From: Azorhizobium sp943369575
Lineage (GTDB): Bacteria > Pseudomonadota > Alphaproteobacteria > Rhizobiales > Xanthobacteraceae
Assembly: GCA_943369575.1 (NCBI GenBank)
Contig: CALRNP020000113.1
Span: 1-17,529 of the forward strand
DNA length: 17,529 bases
Reading direction: 5' to 3'
A program made the translations under genes and the position numbers. The notes beneath the pieces were generated by a model, which did no database searches, was not told the DNA's origin, and saw nothing but the letters and a program-made list of their open reading frames with translations. This document shows, piece by piece, positions 1 to 7,578 of the stretch (position 1 is the stretch's first letter; each line of letters opens with the position of its first letter).

Positions 1-151
1 CGCCCATGACCCCGATCGCGCCGCCGCCGCCATGAAACGGCATGTGGAGGGGCTGCGGGCCAGCCTGGGCGAGATCCGTGATGTGAATCCGAACTACTTC
101 GTCGGCGACGTCGGCGAGGCCGAGCGCCTGGCCGACGTGGCGGCCCGCTGA
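1..151 (+). CDS. GntR-family regulator, FCD-type, C-terminal fragment (5' end outside window)
   Basis: The left edge is open in the frame that starts at base 2 and ends at the TGA at 149-151, leaving 49 residues. The visible tail reads AHDPDRAAAAMKRHVEGL and ends near NPNYFVGDVGEAERLADVAAR. The pattern of Asp, Arg-Ala, Ala-Met and His-Val is typical of the last helices of the FCD ligand-binding domain of GntR regulators, in which this His helps bind a metal or acid ligand. The winged-helix N-terminus is not in the window. It sits 105 bp upstream of an amino acid ABC operon on the same strand, so it may be the local regulator of that operon. This is inferred from position only. The family call rests on a short fragment. 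Confidence 0.6.
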   Translation, partial: AHDPDRAAAAMKRHVEGLRASLGEIRDVNPNYFVGDVGEAERLADVAAR

Positions 152-256
152 TCCCGCTCCCTTTTACCAAGGCCTGAAGGACAAGATGCGCACGGGACGA
201 GACTTCATCCGGGCCGCTGGCCCCATCGCACGGAATGGCCGGAGACGGCTTCAGCC

Positions 257-940
257 ATGAAGTACAAGTTCGATTTCGAAGCCCTGGTGGAATATTGGCC
301 GCAGTTGCTGGACGGCGCGCTGCTGACCATGGAGATGACCGCCATCGCCACCGTGTCGGGCCTTGCCCTCGGCACCGTCGTGGCCATCGGCCGGCGCTCG
401 CAGAACAAGGTGCTGTCGCGCATTTCGGGCTTCTATGTGGAGACCGTGCGCAACACGCCGTTCCTGATCCAGCTGTTCTTCATCTATTTCGGCCTCGCCA
501 GCGCCGGCATGCGGCTGCCGGTGTTCATCGCGGCGGTGATCGCCATGGTGTTCAATGTGGCCGCTTATACCGCCGAGATCGTGCGCGCCGGCATGGATGC
601 CACCCCGCGCGGGCAATTGGAGGCGGCGGACGCCCTAGGCATGTCGACGCCGCAGATCTACTGGCACATCATCCTGCGCCCGGCGCTGGAGCGGGTGTAT
701 CCGGCGCTGACCTCGCAATTCATCCTGATGATGCTGGCCACGTCCGTCACCTCGCAGGTGTCGGCGGAGGAACTGACCGGGGTCGCCAACAACATCCAGT
801 CGAACACCTTCCGCTCGTTCGAGACCTTCATCGTGGTGGCGGGCATCTATCTGCTGCTGACGCTGATCATGAAATTCGCTTTCTGGCTGCTGGGCCTCGC
901 GCTGTTCACGCGGCGCCGGCGCCTCGGCACCCCCTTGTAG
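257..940 (+). CDS. Polar amino acid ABC transporter permease (HisM/GlnP-type), first subunit
   Basis: This 227-residue inner-membrane protein has about five hydrophobic segments. It contains the EAA loop of the His/Glu/Gln/Arg/opine permease family at residues 107-135 (E..RAGMDATPRGQLEAADALG), which docks to the ATPase. The motif VETVRNTPFLIQLFFIYFG at 61-79 is also characteristic of the family. The ATG at 257 is preceded by GGAGA at 241-245. The next gene starts 9 bp after the stop, so the two permeases are co-transcribed and probably form the heterodimeric channel. The imported solute is probably an amino acid or a related polar compound, but the sequence does not identify it. A short upstream reading frame ends on this start codon (see findings). 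Confidence 0.93.
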   Translation: MKYKFDFEALVEYWPQLLDGALLTMEMTAIATVSGLALGTVVAIGRRSQNKVLSRISGFYVETVRNTPFLIQLFFIYFGLASAGMRLPVFIAAVIAMVFNVAAYTAEIVRAGMDATPRGQLEAADALGMSTPQIYWHIILRPALERVYPALTSQFILMMLATSVTSQVSAEELTGVANNIQSNTFRSFETFIVVAGIYLLLTLIMKFAFWLLGLALFTRRRRLGTPL

Positions 941-949
941 GAGCGCGGG

Positions 950-1603
950 ATGGCCCAGACCTTCACCCTCGCCCATGTGGGCTACATGCTGGAGGGCGTC
1001 CTGTGGACGCTCATCCTCTCTGCGCTCGCCTTCGTGCTGGGCGGCTTTGCCGGCTTCGGCATGCTCTTGCTGCGCATCTCCCGCTTCCGCCTCGTGCGGC
1101 AGATGTCGTTCGTGGTGGTGCAGATCATCCAGGGCATTCCGCTGCTGGTGATCCTGTTCGCGGTTTATTTCGGCCTTGGGATTGTCGGCGTGCAGGTGCC
1201 GCCGCTGGTGGCGGCCGGCGTCGCCATGATGATTTATTGCGCCGCCTTCCTGGCGGAGATCTGGCGCGGCTGCGTGCTGGCGGTGCCGCGCACCCAGTTC
1301 GAGGCCGCCGAATGCCTGGCGCTGACCCGTTGGCAGTCGCTGACCAAGGTCATCCTGCCCCAAGCCCTGCGCATCGCCACGCCGCCCACGGTGGGCTTCA
1401 TGGTGCAGGTGGTCAAAAGCACTTCGCTGGCCTCGGTGGTGGGCTTCGTGGAGCTGACCCGCGCGGCGCAGATCATCAACAATTCCACCTTCCAACCCTT
1501 CCTCGTGTTCGGGATTGCCGGCGCCATGTATTTCGCGGTGTGCTGGCCCCTGAGCGCCTGGAGCCGCGTGCTCGAAAGGAAGCTCCATGTCGGCCGTCAT
1601 TGA
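950..1603 (+). CDS. Polar amino acid ABC transporter permease (HisQ/GlnP-type), second subunit
   Basis: This 217-residue membrane protein is the partner of the preceding permease. The EAA loop lies at about residues 102-130 (AEIWRGCVLAVPRTQFEAAE), and the QIIQGIPLLVILFAVYFG stretch at 58-75 matches the family's TM-proximal motif. AGGAG at 939-943 stands 6 nt before the ATG and overlaps the stop of the first permease. The 3' end overlaps the ATPase gene by 17 bp in another frame, which indicates translational coupling. In the EAA motif the usual GQ-EAA is TQFEAAE, a common variation, and nothing suggests loss of function. Substrate unknown. Confidence 0.92.
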   Translation: MAQTFTLAHVGYMLEGVLWTLILSALAFVLGGFAGFGMLLLRISRFRLVRQMSFVVVQIIQGIPLLVILFAVYFGLGIVGVQVPPLVAAGVAMMIYCAAFLAEIWRGCVLAVPRTQFEAAECLALTRWQSLTKVILPQALRIATPPTVGFMVQVVKSTSLASVVGFVELTRAAQIINNSTFQPFLVFGIAGAMYFAVCWPLSAWSRVLERKLHVGRH

Positions 1604-2315
1604 GCTGAAGAACGTCCACAAGAGTTTTGGTCAGGTGGAGGTGCTCAAGGGCGTCTCCCTGAGCGTCCAGCGCGGCGAGACGATCGCGGTGATCGGTCGC
1701 TCAGGATCAGGCAAGTCCACGGCTCTGCGCTGCGTGAACCGGCTGGAGACCATCCAGTCGGGCGAGATCTTCGTGTGCGACCATGCGGTCCATGATCCCA
1801 AGCTGGAAGTCCGCAAGTTGCGGCTCGACGTGGGCATGGTGTTCCAGAGCTACAATCTCTTTCCGCACCTGACTGTGGAAGAGAACATCATGCTCGCCCC
1901 GGTCACGGTGAAGAAGCAGAAGAAGGCCGATGCCCGCCAACTGGCGGCCGAAGCCCTGACGCGGGTGGGGCTGGCGGAGAAGGCGCAATCCTATCCCGAG
2001 CAGCTCTCCGGCGGCCAGCAGCAGCGCGTCGCCATCGCCCGCTCGCTGGCCATGCAGCCGCAGGTGATGCTGTTCGACGAGGTGACCTCGGCGCTGGATC
2101 CCGAACTTACCGGCGAGGTGCTGCGGGTGATGGAGGATCTCGCCAAGGCCGGCATGACCATGCTGGTGGTCACCCACGAGATGGGCTTTGCCCGCCGCGT
2201 CGCCGACCGCATCGTGTTCATGCACCAGGGCCTGGTCTGGGAAGTCGGGACGAGCGAGATGCTCGCCGATCCCCAGACCCCGGAGCTACGCGCCTTCATG
2301 TCCCACGGGCTCTGA
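1587..2315 (+). CDS. Polar amino acid ABC transporter ATP-binding protein (GlnQ/HisP-type)
   Basis: This 242-residue cytoplasmic ATPase energises the two permeases. Every core motif is visible: Walker A GRSGSGKST at 37-45, Q-loop Gln87 in VFQSYNLFPHLT, signature LSGGQQQRV at 140-148, Walker B VMLFDE at 160-165, D-loop SALD at 168-171 and H-loop His197 in VVTHEMGFA. Length and motif spacing are normal for the GlnQ/HisP/ArtP family. AAGGA at 1576-1580 stands 6 nt before the ATG, inside the end of the second permease gene. The Walker A loop has Arg in place of the more usual Pro, with the nucleotide-binding Lys and Ser intact. A 63-bp gap separates it from the binding-protein gene. Confidence 0.96.
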   Translation: MSAVIELKNVHKSFGQVEVLKGVSLSVQRGETIAVIGRSGSGKSTALRCVNRLETIQSGEIFVCDHAVHDPKLEVRKLRLDVGMVFQSYNLFPHLTVEENIMLAPVTVKKQKKADARQLAAEALTRVGLAEKAQSYPEQLSGGQQQRVAIARSLAMQPQVMLFDEVTSALDPELTGEVLRVMEDLAKAGMTMLVVTHEMGFARRVADRIVFMHQGLVWEVGTSEMLADPQTPELRAFMSHGL

Positions 2316-2378
2316 CCCACCCTTTCCCCCAACCCGGCGCAGTTCGGGATCGACCTTAACCACTCAGGAGGATACGCC

Positions 2379-3185
2379 ATGACCTTGTTGACCAAATTCG
2401 GTGCCATTGCCTTTGCTGCCGCATCCCTGGCCTTCGCCGCCGCCCCGGCCGCGCGCGCGGACCAACTGGATGACATCCTCAAAGCCAAGAAGATCCGGGT
2501 CGCCGTCGTGCTCGGCACGCCGCTGTTCTCGTTCGCGGGGCCGGACCTCAAGCCCACGGGCTCGGATGTTGAAACTGCCCGCATGCTGGCCAAGGACATG
2601 GGCGTCGAGGTGGAGTGGGTGGAGATCACCACTGCCGCCCGCGTGCCCACCATCCAGACCGGCAAGGCGGACATTCTGGTGGCCTCGCTCGGCATCACGC
2701 CGGAGCGCAAGAAGGTGATCGACTTCACCATTCCCTACGCCACCCTCGACATCATCGTCGCCGCGCCCGAGGGCACGGCGATCAAGGACTATGCCGACCT
2801 CACCGGCAAGCGCGTGGGCCTCACCCGCGCCACCGTCAACGACCAACTGGTGACCGCCAATGCCAAGGGCGCCGAGATCGTGCGCTTCGAGGACGACGCC
2901 ACCCTGATCGCGGCTGCCGTCTCGGGGCAGGTGGACGTGGTCTCCACTCAGCCGCCGCTGATCGCCATGATGAACGAGAAGCGTCCCGACCGGCCGCTGA
3001 AGACCAAGTTCGTCATGCGCGAACTGAATCTGGGCATCGCTCTGCCCCAGGGCGAGCCGAAGCTGAAGGCTTGGATGGACGCGTGGATCCGTAAGAACAT
3101 GGCCAATGGCGCGCTGCCGGCCATGTTCGCCAAGTTCCACGGCCGCGAGCTGCCGAAGGATCTGGCCGAGCGCGTGGTCAACTGA
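2379..3185 (+). CDS. ABC transporter periplasmic substrate-binding protein, family 3
   Basis: This 268-residue solute-binding protein delivers substrate to the permeases encoded upstream. Residues 1-27 form a Sec signal peptide with a hydrophobic Ala/Phe-rich core and a probable cleavage after ARA27, before DQLDDI. The mature part has the SBP_bac_3 pattern: KIRVAVVLGTPLFSF, then DVETARMLAKDMGVEVEWVE, and ADILVASLGITPERKKVIDFTIPY, whose T-x-E-R segment normally binds the alpha-carboxylate of an amino acid. The ligand cannot be read from this. AGGAGG at 2366-2371 is a near-perfect ribosome binding site 7 nt before the ATG. It is the last gene of the operon and is followed by an intrinsic terminator. 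No lipobox Cys is present. Confidence 0.93.
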   Translation: MTLLTKFGAIAFAAASLAFAAAPAARADQLDDILKAKKIRVAVVLGTPLFSFAGPDLKPTGSDVETARMLAKDMGVEVEWVEITTAARVPTIQTGKADILVASLGITPERKKVIDFTIPYATLDIIVAAPEGTAIKDYADLTGKRVGLTRATVNDQLVTANAKGAEIVRFEDDATLIAAAVSGQVDVVSTQPPLIAMMNEKRPDRPLKTKFVMRELNLGIALPQGEPKLKAWMDAWIRKNMANGALPAMFAKFHGRELPKDLAERVVN

Positions 3186-3207
3186 TCCAGGCACTTTGAG
3201 GACGGCA

Positions 3208-3242
3208 GAAGGCCCGGCGCGGGCACGCGTCGGGCCTTTCTT
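3208..3242 (+). terminator. Rho-independent terminator of the ABC transporter operon
   Basis: The arms AAGGCCCG (3209-3216) and CGGGCCTT (3231-3238) pair, and the stem extends inward through a G-U pair and CGC/GCG to a six-base loop. The stem runs straight into TTTCTT. It lies 23 bp after the stop of the binding-protein gene and 22 bp before the 3' end of the convergent glycosidase gene. Confidence 0.85.
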
Positions 3243-3260
3243 GCTTCTGGAGAACAGGCT

Positions 3261-5639
3261 TCAGAACACCGCGTGCGGCGCGCTGAGGCTGGTGAAGTCC
3301 AACTGCACGACGAGGTCGTTATAGTCGTGGTCGCCGCCGCCATAGAGGTCTTCGAAGCCCCACGTGTTCAGGCCGTAGTTCCATAGATGGCTCACATGCT
3401 GGCCATCGACGACCTCATTGGCATCGGCGAAGGCATAATAGGTGTGGCCGCCCGAGGTCAGGCGCATGGCGATGAGGTCGCCGGCATTCACGTGGGCGAT
3501 GGTGCTTTCGCTGTAGGCGCCATAACCGCCGCCCGCCACCGTGGTGGCACCCTCGGCGGTTTGATAGGTGCGCAGCAGGCTCGCCAGTTCGTAGCCCGCA
3601 TCGCCCGGCTTGAGGCCGTTGATGGTGCCGGCGAAGTCGTCCACCTTGTAGAAGCTCACCTCCGACGCCTGGGCGCCCGCCTGACGCAGCCGCACCACGG
3701 CGGTCTGATCGTCGGCGGCGGCAACGGTCTCTGCCACCGCCACCGCGCGCGCCACATGCACCGCCTCGTTGCCCGAGACGAAGTCGACGAAGCCGGAACC
3801 GTTGGACAGGCTGATCTGCGGCGTGCCCGCGGCCACGCTATCGATGCCCACCGCAACGCTGGATCCGGCCGCCACCGTGGCCTGGTAGCCGGCAGTCTGG
3901 GACTGGTGGTCGAACAGTGTCACCAGCGCCGAGGAGAACCCGGCCTGGAGTGTCTGCTGGGCAAACTGGCTCGACCAGGCATAGGCATTGCCCGCCGTGC
4001 CCGAAAGCGCGTGGCCGGTCCCGTCGATCGTGAGGCTGACCTGGGAAGCGTCGGCCAGGATCGGCTGGAACAGCAGCGCCTCGGATGTGCCGGCGACCAC
4101 GCCGGTTCCCCCGGTCGAGAGCACCGTGGGCGTGTGAAAATAGGTCTGGGCCTGGGCCAGAGCGGTCAGGGCGCGCGGCAGCAGCGCCTCATTGGCGATG
4201 CCGACGCCGGTGATGAGATCATAGCCGGGACCGGAACTATTGGCGGTGCTGGCAAAAGCGATGTCGGTGCCCACATGATTGAAGGCGCCGGGGGCCACGA
4301 CGGTTGCCATCTGCACCAGGGCCGTCAGATCCGCCGGAACCGGCAGCCCCCGCGCCGCGAATGCCGCGCCGATCTGGCCGGCGAGCGCGGACGGCAGTTC
4401 GCTGGCATTCTGAGCCGCCTCGGTATTCCAGGCGGTGAGCACCAGATCCATGACCGAGGCGGCGTCCGCGTTCAGGCTGGTGAGGCCGGAACCGACCATG
4501 GCGTGCAGCGATCCCAGATTGCCGGCGCTCGCCAGCGCCACCGCACGCGCCGCCAGTGCGGTCGTGAGATCCGCCGTCGGCGTTGAGATCCAACTGGGCA
4601 GGACGATGCCCGTCTTCAGGCCATTGGGCTGCGAGGTCGAGGTTTGGGCATAGATGCCGAACTGCTGCTCATAGTCCGGCGAGGCGCCCGGCAGATCGAA
4701 CGCCTGGAACAGGAACATCGGCACCGTCTTGCCGTTGTTCGCGGTTTCCATGGTATCCAGCCAGGAGAAAATCTGATTGTAGACCGTAGCCTGATTGTTG
4801 GCGGTGGTGGTGTTGTAATAAGTCGAATAGCCGGTTTCACCGACGAATACATCCACAGCGCCGGCCAGCGTATTCTCCACGCCCTGGAAATAGCTCGCCA
4901 CCGGAGCGAAGTTCGTGGACGACATCGGCCCAAGCGTGGTGGCCTGTGTGTACTGGTTGTACATCACGAACGGCGAGCCGCCATTCCAGCTCGAACTCCA
5001 ATTGGTCTCGATATAGCTCGTGGCCATGGTCGAGATCACGTTCGTCGAGCCGTAATTGGCGATGGTGGTCGAGACCGGGATGCTGCCGAGGCCCTGGGCA
5101 GCAAGCGAGGCTTTCAGATTGGTGAAGGATTGCTGGATCCAGGTTTGATAGTTCGCAAAATCGATCGTATCGCTGGGCGGCGGCCCATTGGCGTCGATCT
5201 CGTTGCCCAGAAGAATGGCTTCCAGATGCGCCGTGACGTTGGCGGCGCTGCCGAAAGCGTTGATGAGCATGGTCACCCATGCGTCGGTATAGGATGAACT
5301 GGTCATCAGGCCGGCCGACCAGGGCTTTCCATATCCGCCCTGGGCGAGGGCGCTGTTGAACGTGCCCATCACCAGCATCTCGTCCGACGTGCCGGTGATG
5401 TATGTGATGACCTGCTGTTGGGTCGGCTCGATGACAGGCGTTGTGGGGTCCGCTGTTCCCACGGCGACGTCATAATAGGTGCGGATCATCTTGAAGTCCT
5501 GGCTGATGGCAGCCAGGTCGGTGGGGATACTGTAGCCGGTGCGGCCGGGGCCCCAGCTGTTGTAGTTTATGCCGACATTATAGGTGAAGGGGCTGTTGGT
5601 CGGGACCAGAGAATAGGTGCTGCCCACGGTACCCATCAT
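3261..5639 (-). CDS. GH17-like glycosyl hydrolase with C-terminal DUF4114 domain, probably exported
   Basis: Residue numbers below count from the upstream GTG at 5651, which gives 796 aa. Residues 20-340 resemble a family 17 beta-1,3-glucanase TIM barrel: NVGINYNSWGPGRTGYS near the N-terminus, the proposed acid/base Glu151 in ILLGNEID and the proposed nucleophile Glu272 in VFVGETGYST. Both match the GNE and ETG(W/Y)(P/S) motifs of GH17. Residues 455-495 (TDIAF, then GPGYDLITGVG) resemble the calcium-binding tail of sedolisins. Residues 660-785 form a DUF4114 module ending in WGFEDLYGGGDHDYNDLVV, an Asp/Gly-rich likely calcium-binding motif. I see no Sec signal, so a type I secretion route with an uncleaved C-terminal signal is plausible, although no secretion genes are nearby. 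The start is uncertain: GGGGAG at 5644-5649 is well placed for the ATGs at 5639 or 5636, so I prefer these. The substrate is unproven; a beta-glucan, from self or from a host or fungus, is a guess. Confidence 0.75.
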   Translation of the reverse strand: MMGTVGSTYSLVPTNSPFTYNVGINYNSWGPGRTGYSIPTDLAAISQDFKMIRTYYDVAVGTADPTTPVIEPTQQQVITYITGTSDEMLVMGTFNSALAQGGYGKPWSAGLMTSSSYTDAWVTMLINAFGSAANVTAHLEAILLGNEIDANGPPPSDTIDFANYQTWIQQSFTNLKASLAAQGLGSIPVSTTIANYGSTNVISTMATSYIETNWSSSWNGGSPFVMYNQYTQATTLGPMSSTNFAPVASYFQGVENTLAGAVDVFVGETGYSTYYNTTTANNQATVYNQIFSWLDTMETANNGKTVPMFLFQAFDLPGASPDYEQQFGIYAQTSTSQPNGLKTGIVLPSWISTPTADLTTALAARAVALASAGNLGSLHAMVGSGLTSLNADAASVMDLVLTAWNTEAAQNASELPSALAGQIGAAFAARGLPVPADLTALVQMATVVAPGAFNHVGTDIAFASTANSSGPGYDLITGVGIANEALLPRALTALAQAQTYFHTPTVLSTGGTGVVAGTSEALLFQPILADASQVSLTIDGTGHALSGTAGNAYAWSSQFAQQTLQAGFSSALVTLFDHQSQTAGYQATVAAGSSVAVGIDSVAAGTPQISLSNGSGFVDFVSGNEAVHVARAVAVAETVAAADDQTAVVRLRQAGAQASEVSFYKVDDFAGTINGLKPGDAGYELASLLRTYQTAEGATTVAGGGYGAYSESTIAHVNAGDLIAMRLTSGGHTYYAFADANEVVDGQHVSHLWNYGLNTWGFEDLYGGGDHDYNDLVVQLDFTSLSAPHAVF

Positions 5640-5896
5640 TGCGCTCCCCACAAACGCTTCGGCTCCCTCGCCTCACGCTGAGCCTAACCACCTCGCGGCA
5701 GAACGTCATCACCCCATTACCCCGCAGCGCAGCGGCACACGTCCGTGTTCCTGTACGGCGGGGCAAGCCAGTCATGGCGGCAATAAATAACTGCGATAGC
5801 TTGTCGGAACCTGAGGTGCGGCTACGTCCTTAGGCGGTCGACGGCGGTCGCCAGAGGCTATTGTCGGCGAACGGAAATCACGGGAGGGGACGGCAC
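5640..5896. other. Divergent intergenic region between glycosidase and VOC genes
   Basis: This 257-bp stretch must hold the promoters of the leftward glycosidase gene and the rightward VOC gene. I see no convincing -35/-10 pair. One short perfect inverted repeat, ACACG-TC-CGTGT, lies at 5737-5748 and could be a regulator half-site pair, but 5-bp arms are easily found by chance. The ribosome binding sites are GGGGAG at 5644-5649 (minus strand) and GGGAGGGGA at 5882-5890 (plus strand). Confidence 0.4.
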
Positions 5897-6676
5897 ATGG
5901 CCCATCGGCACGGAATGTTCACCTGGTACGAGTTAATGACCGCCGATCTCGATGGCGCCCAAGGCTTCTACGGCCGCGTGGCCCAGTGGACGATGCGGGA
6001 TGCGGGCGCCGCGGACATGACCTACATCCTGGCGTCCGCGGAAACGACCCCGGTGGCGGGGCTGATGGTCCTGCCGGATCACCTCAAGGACCGGGGCGTG
6101 CCGCCGCATTGGCTGGGCTATGTGGCCGTGGACGATGTGGACGCCACGGTGGCGCGGGTCGAGCAGTTGGGCGGCAGCGTGCACGCTCCGGCGGCCGATA
6201 TTCCCGATGTCGGTCGCTATGCGGTGGTGACCGATCCGCACGGCGCGACCTTCGGACTGATGCGGTGGCAGGAGGCTATGGCGGGCCCAGAACCGGAGCA
6301 GATGGCGCCCGGCCGGACCGGCTGGCACGAACTGATGGCCGGGCAGGGGGAGGAGGCGTTTGCCTTCTACAGCACGCTGTTCGGCTGGCAGAAGGGCATG
6401 GCCATGGATATGGGGCCCATGGGGGTCTACCAGCTGTTCTCCTTCGACGGGCGGGACATCGGCGGCATGATGACCAAGCCGCAAGCCGTGCCGATGCCGT
6501 TCTGGCTCTATTACATCAATGTGGACGACATCGATGCCGCCGTGGAGCGGCTTGTGACCCGCGGTGGGCAGGTGCTCAACGGGCCGATGGAGGTTCCCGG
6601 CGGTGCCTGGATCGTGCAGGCAAATGATCCGCAGGGCGCCATGTTCGCTTTGGTTGGCACGCGGCTGGCGGTCTGA
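5897..6676 (+). CDS. Two-domain VOC-fold protein (glyoxalase/bleomycin-resistance/dioxygenase superfamily)
   Basis: This 259-residue cytoplasmic protein contains two tandem VOC domains, about 6-123 and 140-254. Each opens with the same phrase, FTWYELMTADLDGAQGFYG in the first and TGWHELMAGQGEEAFAFYSTLFGW in the second, and each ends in DP(H/Q)GA-x-F. The arrangement matches the COG3324-type predicted lactoylglutathione-lyase-related proteins, most of which have no known substrate. Several metal-ligand positions of true glyoxalase I are not obvious, so glyoxalase activity should not be assumed. I chose the ATG at 5897 because GGGAGGGGA stands just upstream. A TTG 36 bp earlier would add 12 unlikely residues. 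It is a single-gene unit, convergent with the small acetyltransferase gene. Confidence 0.85.
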   Translation: MAHRHGMFTWYELMTADLDGAQGFYGRVAQWTMRDAGAADMTYILASAETTPVAGLMVLPDHLKDRGVPPHWLGYVAVDDVDATVARVEQLGGSVHAPAADIPDVGRYAVVTDPHGATFGLMRWQEAMAGPEPEQMAPGRTGWHELMAGQGEEAFAFYSTLFGWQKGMAMDMGPMGVYQLFSFDGRDIGGMMTKPQAVPMPFWLYYINVDDIDAAVERLVTRGGQVLNGPMEVPGGAWIVQANDPQGAMFALVGTRLAV

Positions 6677-6686
6677 GAGCAAAGAT

Positions 6687-6725
6687 CCCCGCTCCGAAGG
6701 CCGGGTGGCTTCTTTCGGAGCGGGG
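6687..6725. terminator. Strong hairpin between convergent VOC and GNAT genes, probable bidirectional terminator
   Basis: CCCCGCTCCGAA (6687-6698) pairs perfectly with TTCGGAGCGGGG (6714-6725), a 12-bp stem that can extend by two more pairs. It lies 10 bp after the VOC stop codon and 7 bp beyond the 3' end of the GNAT gene. Neither side has a good T-tract; the minus strand has only ATCTTT. Its role as a terminator therefore rests on stem strength and position. Confidence 0.6.
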
Positions 6726-6732
6726 CGGGGGC

Positions 6733-7020
6733 TCAATCGAGGATCAGGTCCGAGACTTCGGAGTGGCGGGCCGCCCAGGCCTTGAGGAACGAGCAACTTA
6801 GCTTCGCCTTGCGGCCGGATGCACGCAGGTGATCGAACACGCCCTGCGCCAGCCCCGAGCCGACGCCGCGCCCCGACAGAGCGTCCGGGACTTCCGTATG
6901 GACCAGGTCAATGCCGCCTGCGGTCTCGCGATAGTCCGCGATCGCCAGATGGTCCTCCACCTTCAACTCGAAGCGGTGGGCGGCGGCATTCTCGGTCACG
7001 CTCTGTTCGGGGGCGGTCAT
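6733..7020 (-). CDS. Small GNAT-superfamily N-acetyltransferase (COG2388-like)
   Basis: This 95-residue protein is of the minimal GNAT type. It shows the acetyl-CoA pyrophosphate loop (R/Q-x-x-G-x-G/A) as SGRGVGSGLAQGVFDHLRASG at about 48-68. The following strand KLSCSFLKAWAARHSEVSDLI resembles the CSF/Y...Y...HPE ending of this group. The family is usually 90-110 aa, so it is complete. AGGAGAA at 7025-7031 stands 4-5 nt before the ATG. It lies 37 bp downstream of the receiver-only gene on the same strand and is probably co-transcribed with it, so it could be an output or a bystander of the kinase locus. The acceptor substrate is unknown, as for most of the family. Confidence 0.85.
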   Translation of the reverse strand: MTAPEQSVTENAAAHRFELKVEDHLAIADYRETAGGIDLVHTEVPDALSGRGVGSGLAQGVFDHLRASGRKAKLSCSFLKAWAARHSEVSDLILD

Positions 7021-7057
7021 GGTGTTCTCCTGTGCGGGCCGTTGCCCATGGGTTCGA

Positions 7058-7435
7058 TCATAACGGCTGCGGGGGTGCGTCCGGTTCCTCCAGCACCCGC
7101 TTCAGGCATGCGGCAAGGGCGCCCGCCTCGAACGGCTTGCGCAGCAGGCAGGACGTCGCCGGCGCCTGCCGGGCAAGCGCCGAGTCGGGCAAAGCGGTGA
7201 TGAAGATGAAGGACAGGATGCGCCCCTGGCGCACCAGATGCTGCTGCAAGGCGATGCCGGACATGCCGGGCATGTGGATGTCGGAGACGATGCAGGCCGT
7301 GCGCCGGTCGTCCTCGGACGCCAGGAATTCCGCCGCCGATGCGTAGGTGCGCACCTCGAAGCCGTAGGAGCGCACGAGGCTGCCGACGGCACTGCGCACG
7401 GCCGCCTCGTCGTCGATGATCGAAATGATGGACAC
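7058..7435 (-). CDS. Receiver-only response regulator (CheY/FixJ-N type), paralogue of 14287-14670
   Basis: From the GTG at 7435 this is a 125-residue single receiver domain with no output domain. The acidic pocket is Asp8/Asp9 in SIIDDE, the phospho-acceptor is Asp52 in IVSDIHMPGMSG, the switch Thr is Thr80 in FIFITA and the conserved Lys is Lys100 in LRKPFE. All catalytic residues are intact. It lies downstream of histidine kinase 1 on the same strand and upstream of the small acetyltransferase gene. The frame stays open upstream to an ATG at 7567, 11 nt after the kinase stop, which would give a 169-residue form. The extra 44 residues are not domain-like, so I prefer the GTG, although its Shine-Dalgarno is weak. 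It probably takes phosphate from kinase 1 and acts by protein contact or as a phosphate sink; this is inferred. Confidence 0.8.
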   Translation of the reverse strand: MSIISIIDDEAAVRSAVGSLVRSYGFEVRTYASAAEFLASEDDRRTACIVSDIHMPGMSGIALQQHLVRQGRILSFIFITALPDSALARQAPATSCLLRKPFEAGALAACLKRVLEEPDAPPQPL

Positions 7436-7578
7436 GTTTGCTCGGCCCCGCTGCGCTGGCGAGCCCCTCGACGAATGAGAGACCGATGCGGCTATTCGGT
7501 CCCGACCATGGGGCGATCCGGCTGAGGGTTGAATCATACACAGGTTTAGCCGCCCACCGGCAGGCATTCTCTAGCCCG

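Noticed and set aside
235..1608. 457-codon open frame on the + strand over both permeases
   Set aside because: It is an out-of-frame His/Arg/Ala-rich translation crossing two well-formed permease genes.
4130..4300. Full sedolisin (S53) peptidase domain inside the glycosidase
   Set aside because: Only the GPGYDLITGVG-like tail is visible. I found no GTSA-type serine motif or upstream catalytic Glu/Asp pair, so a peptidase call is not supported.
3387..4586. 399-codon open frame on the + strand opposite the glycosidase
   Set aside because: Composition (Gly, Arg, His) is that of an antisense shadow, and the catalytic and DUF4114 motifs are on the minus strand.
5737..5748. ACACG-TC-CGTGT as an operator
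   Set aside because: The arms are only 5 bp and there is no adjoining promoter. It is mentioned in the intergenic entry but not claimed as a site.
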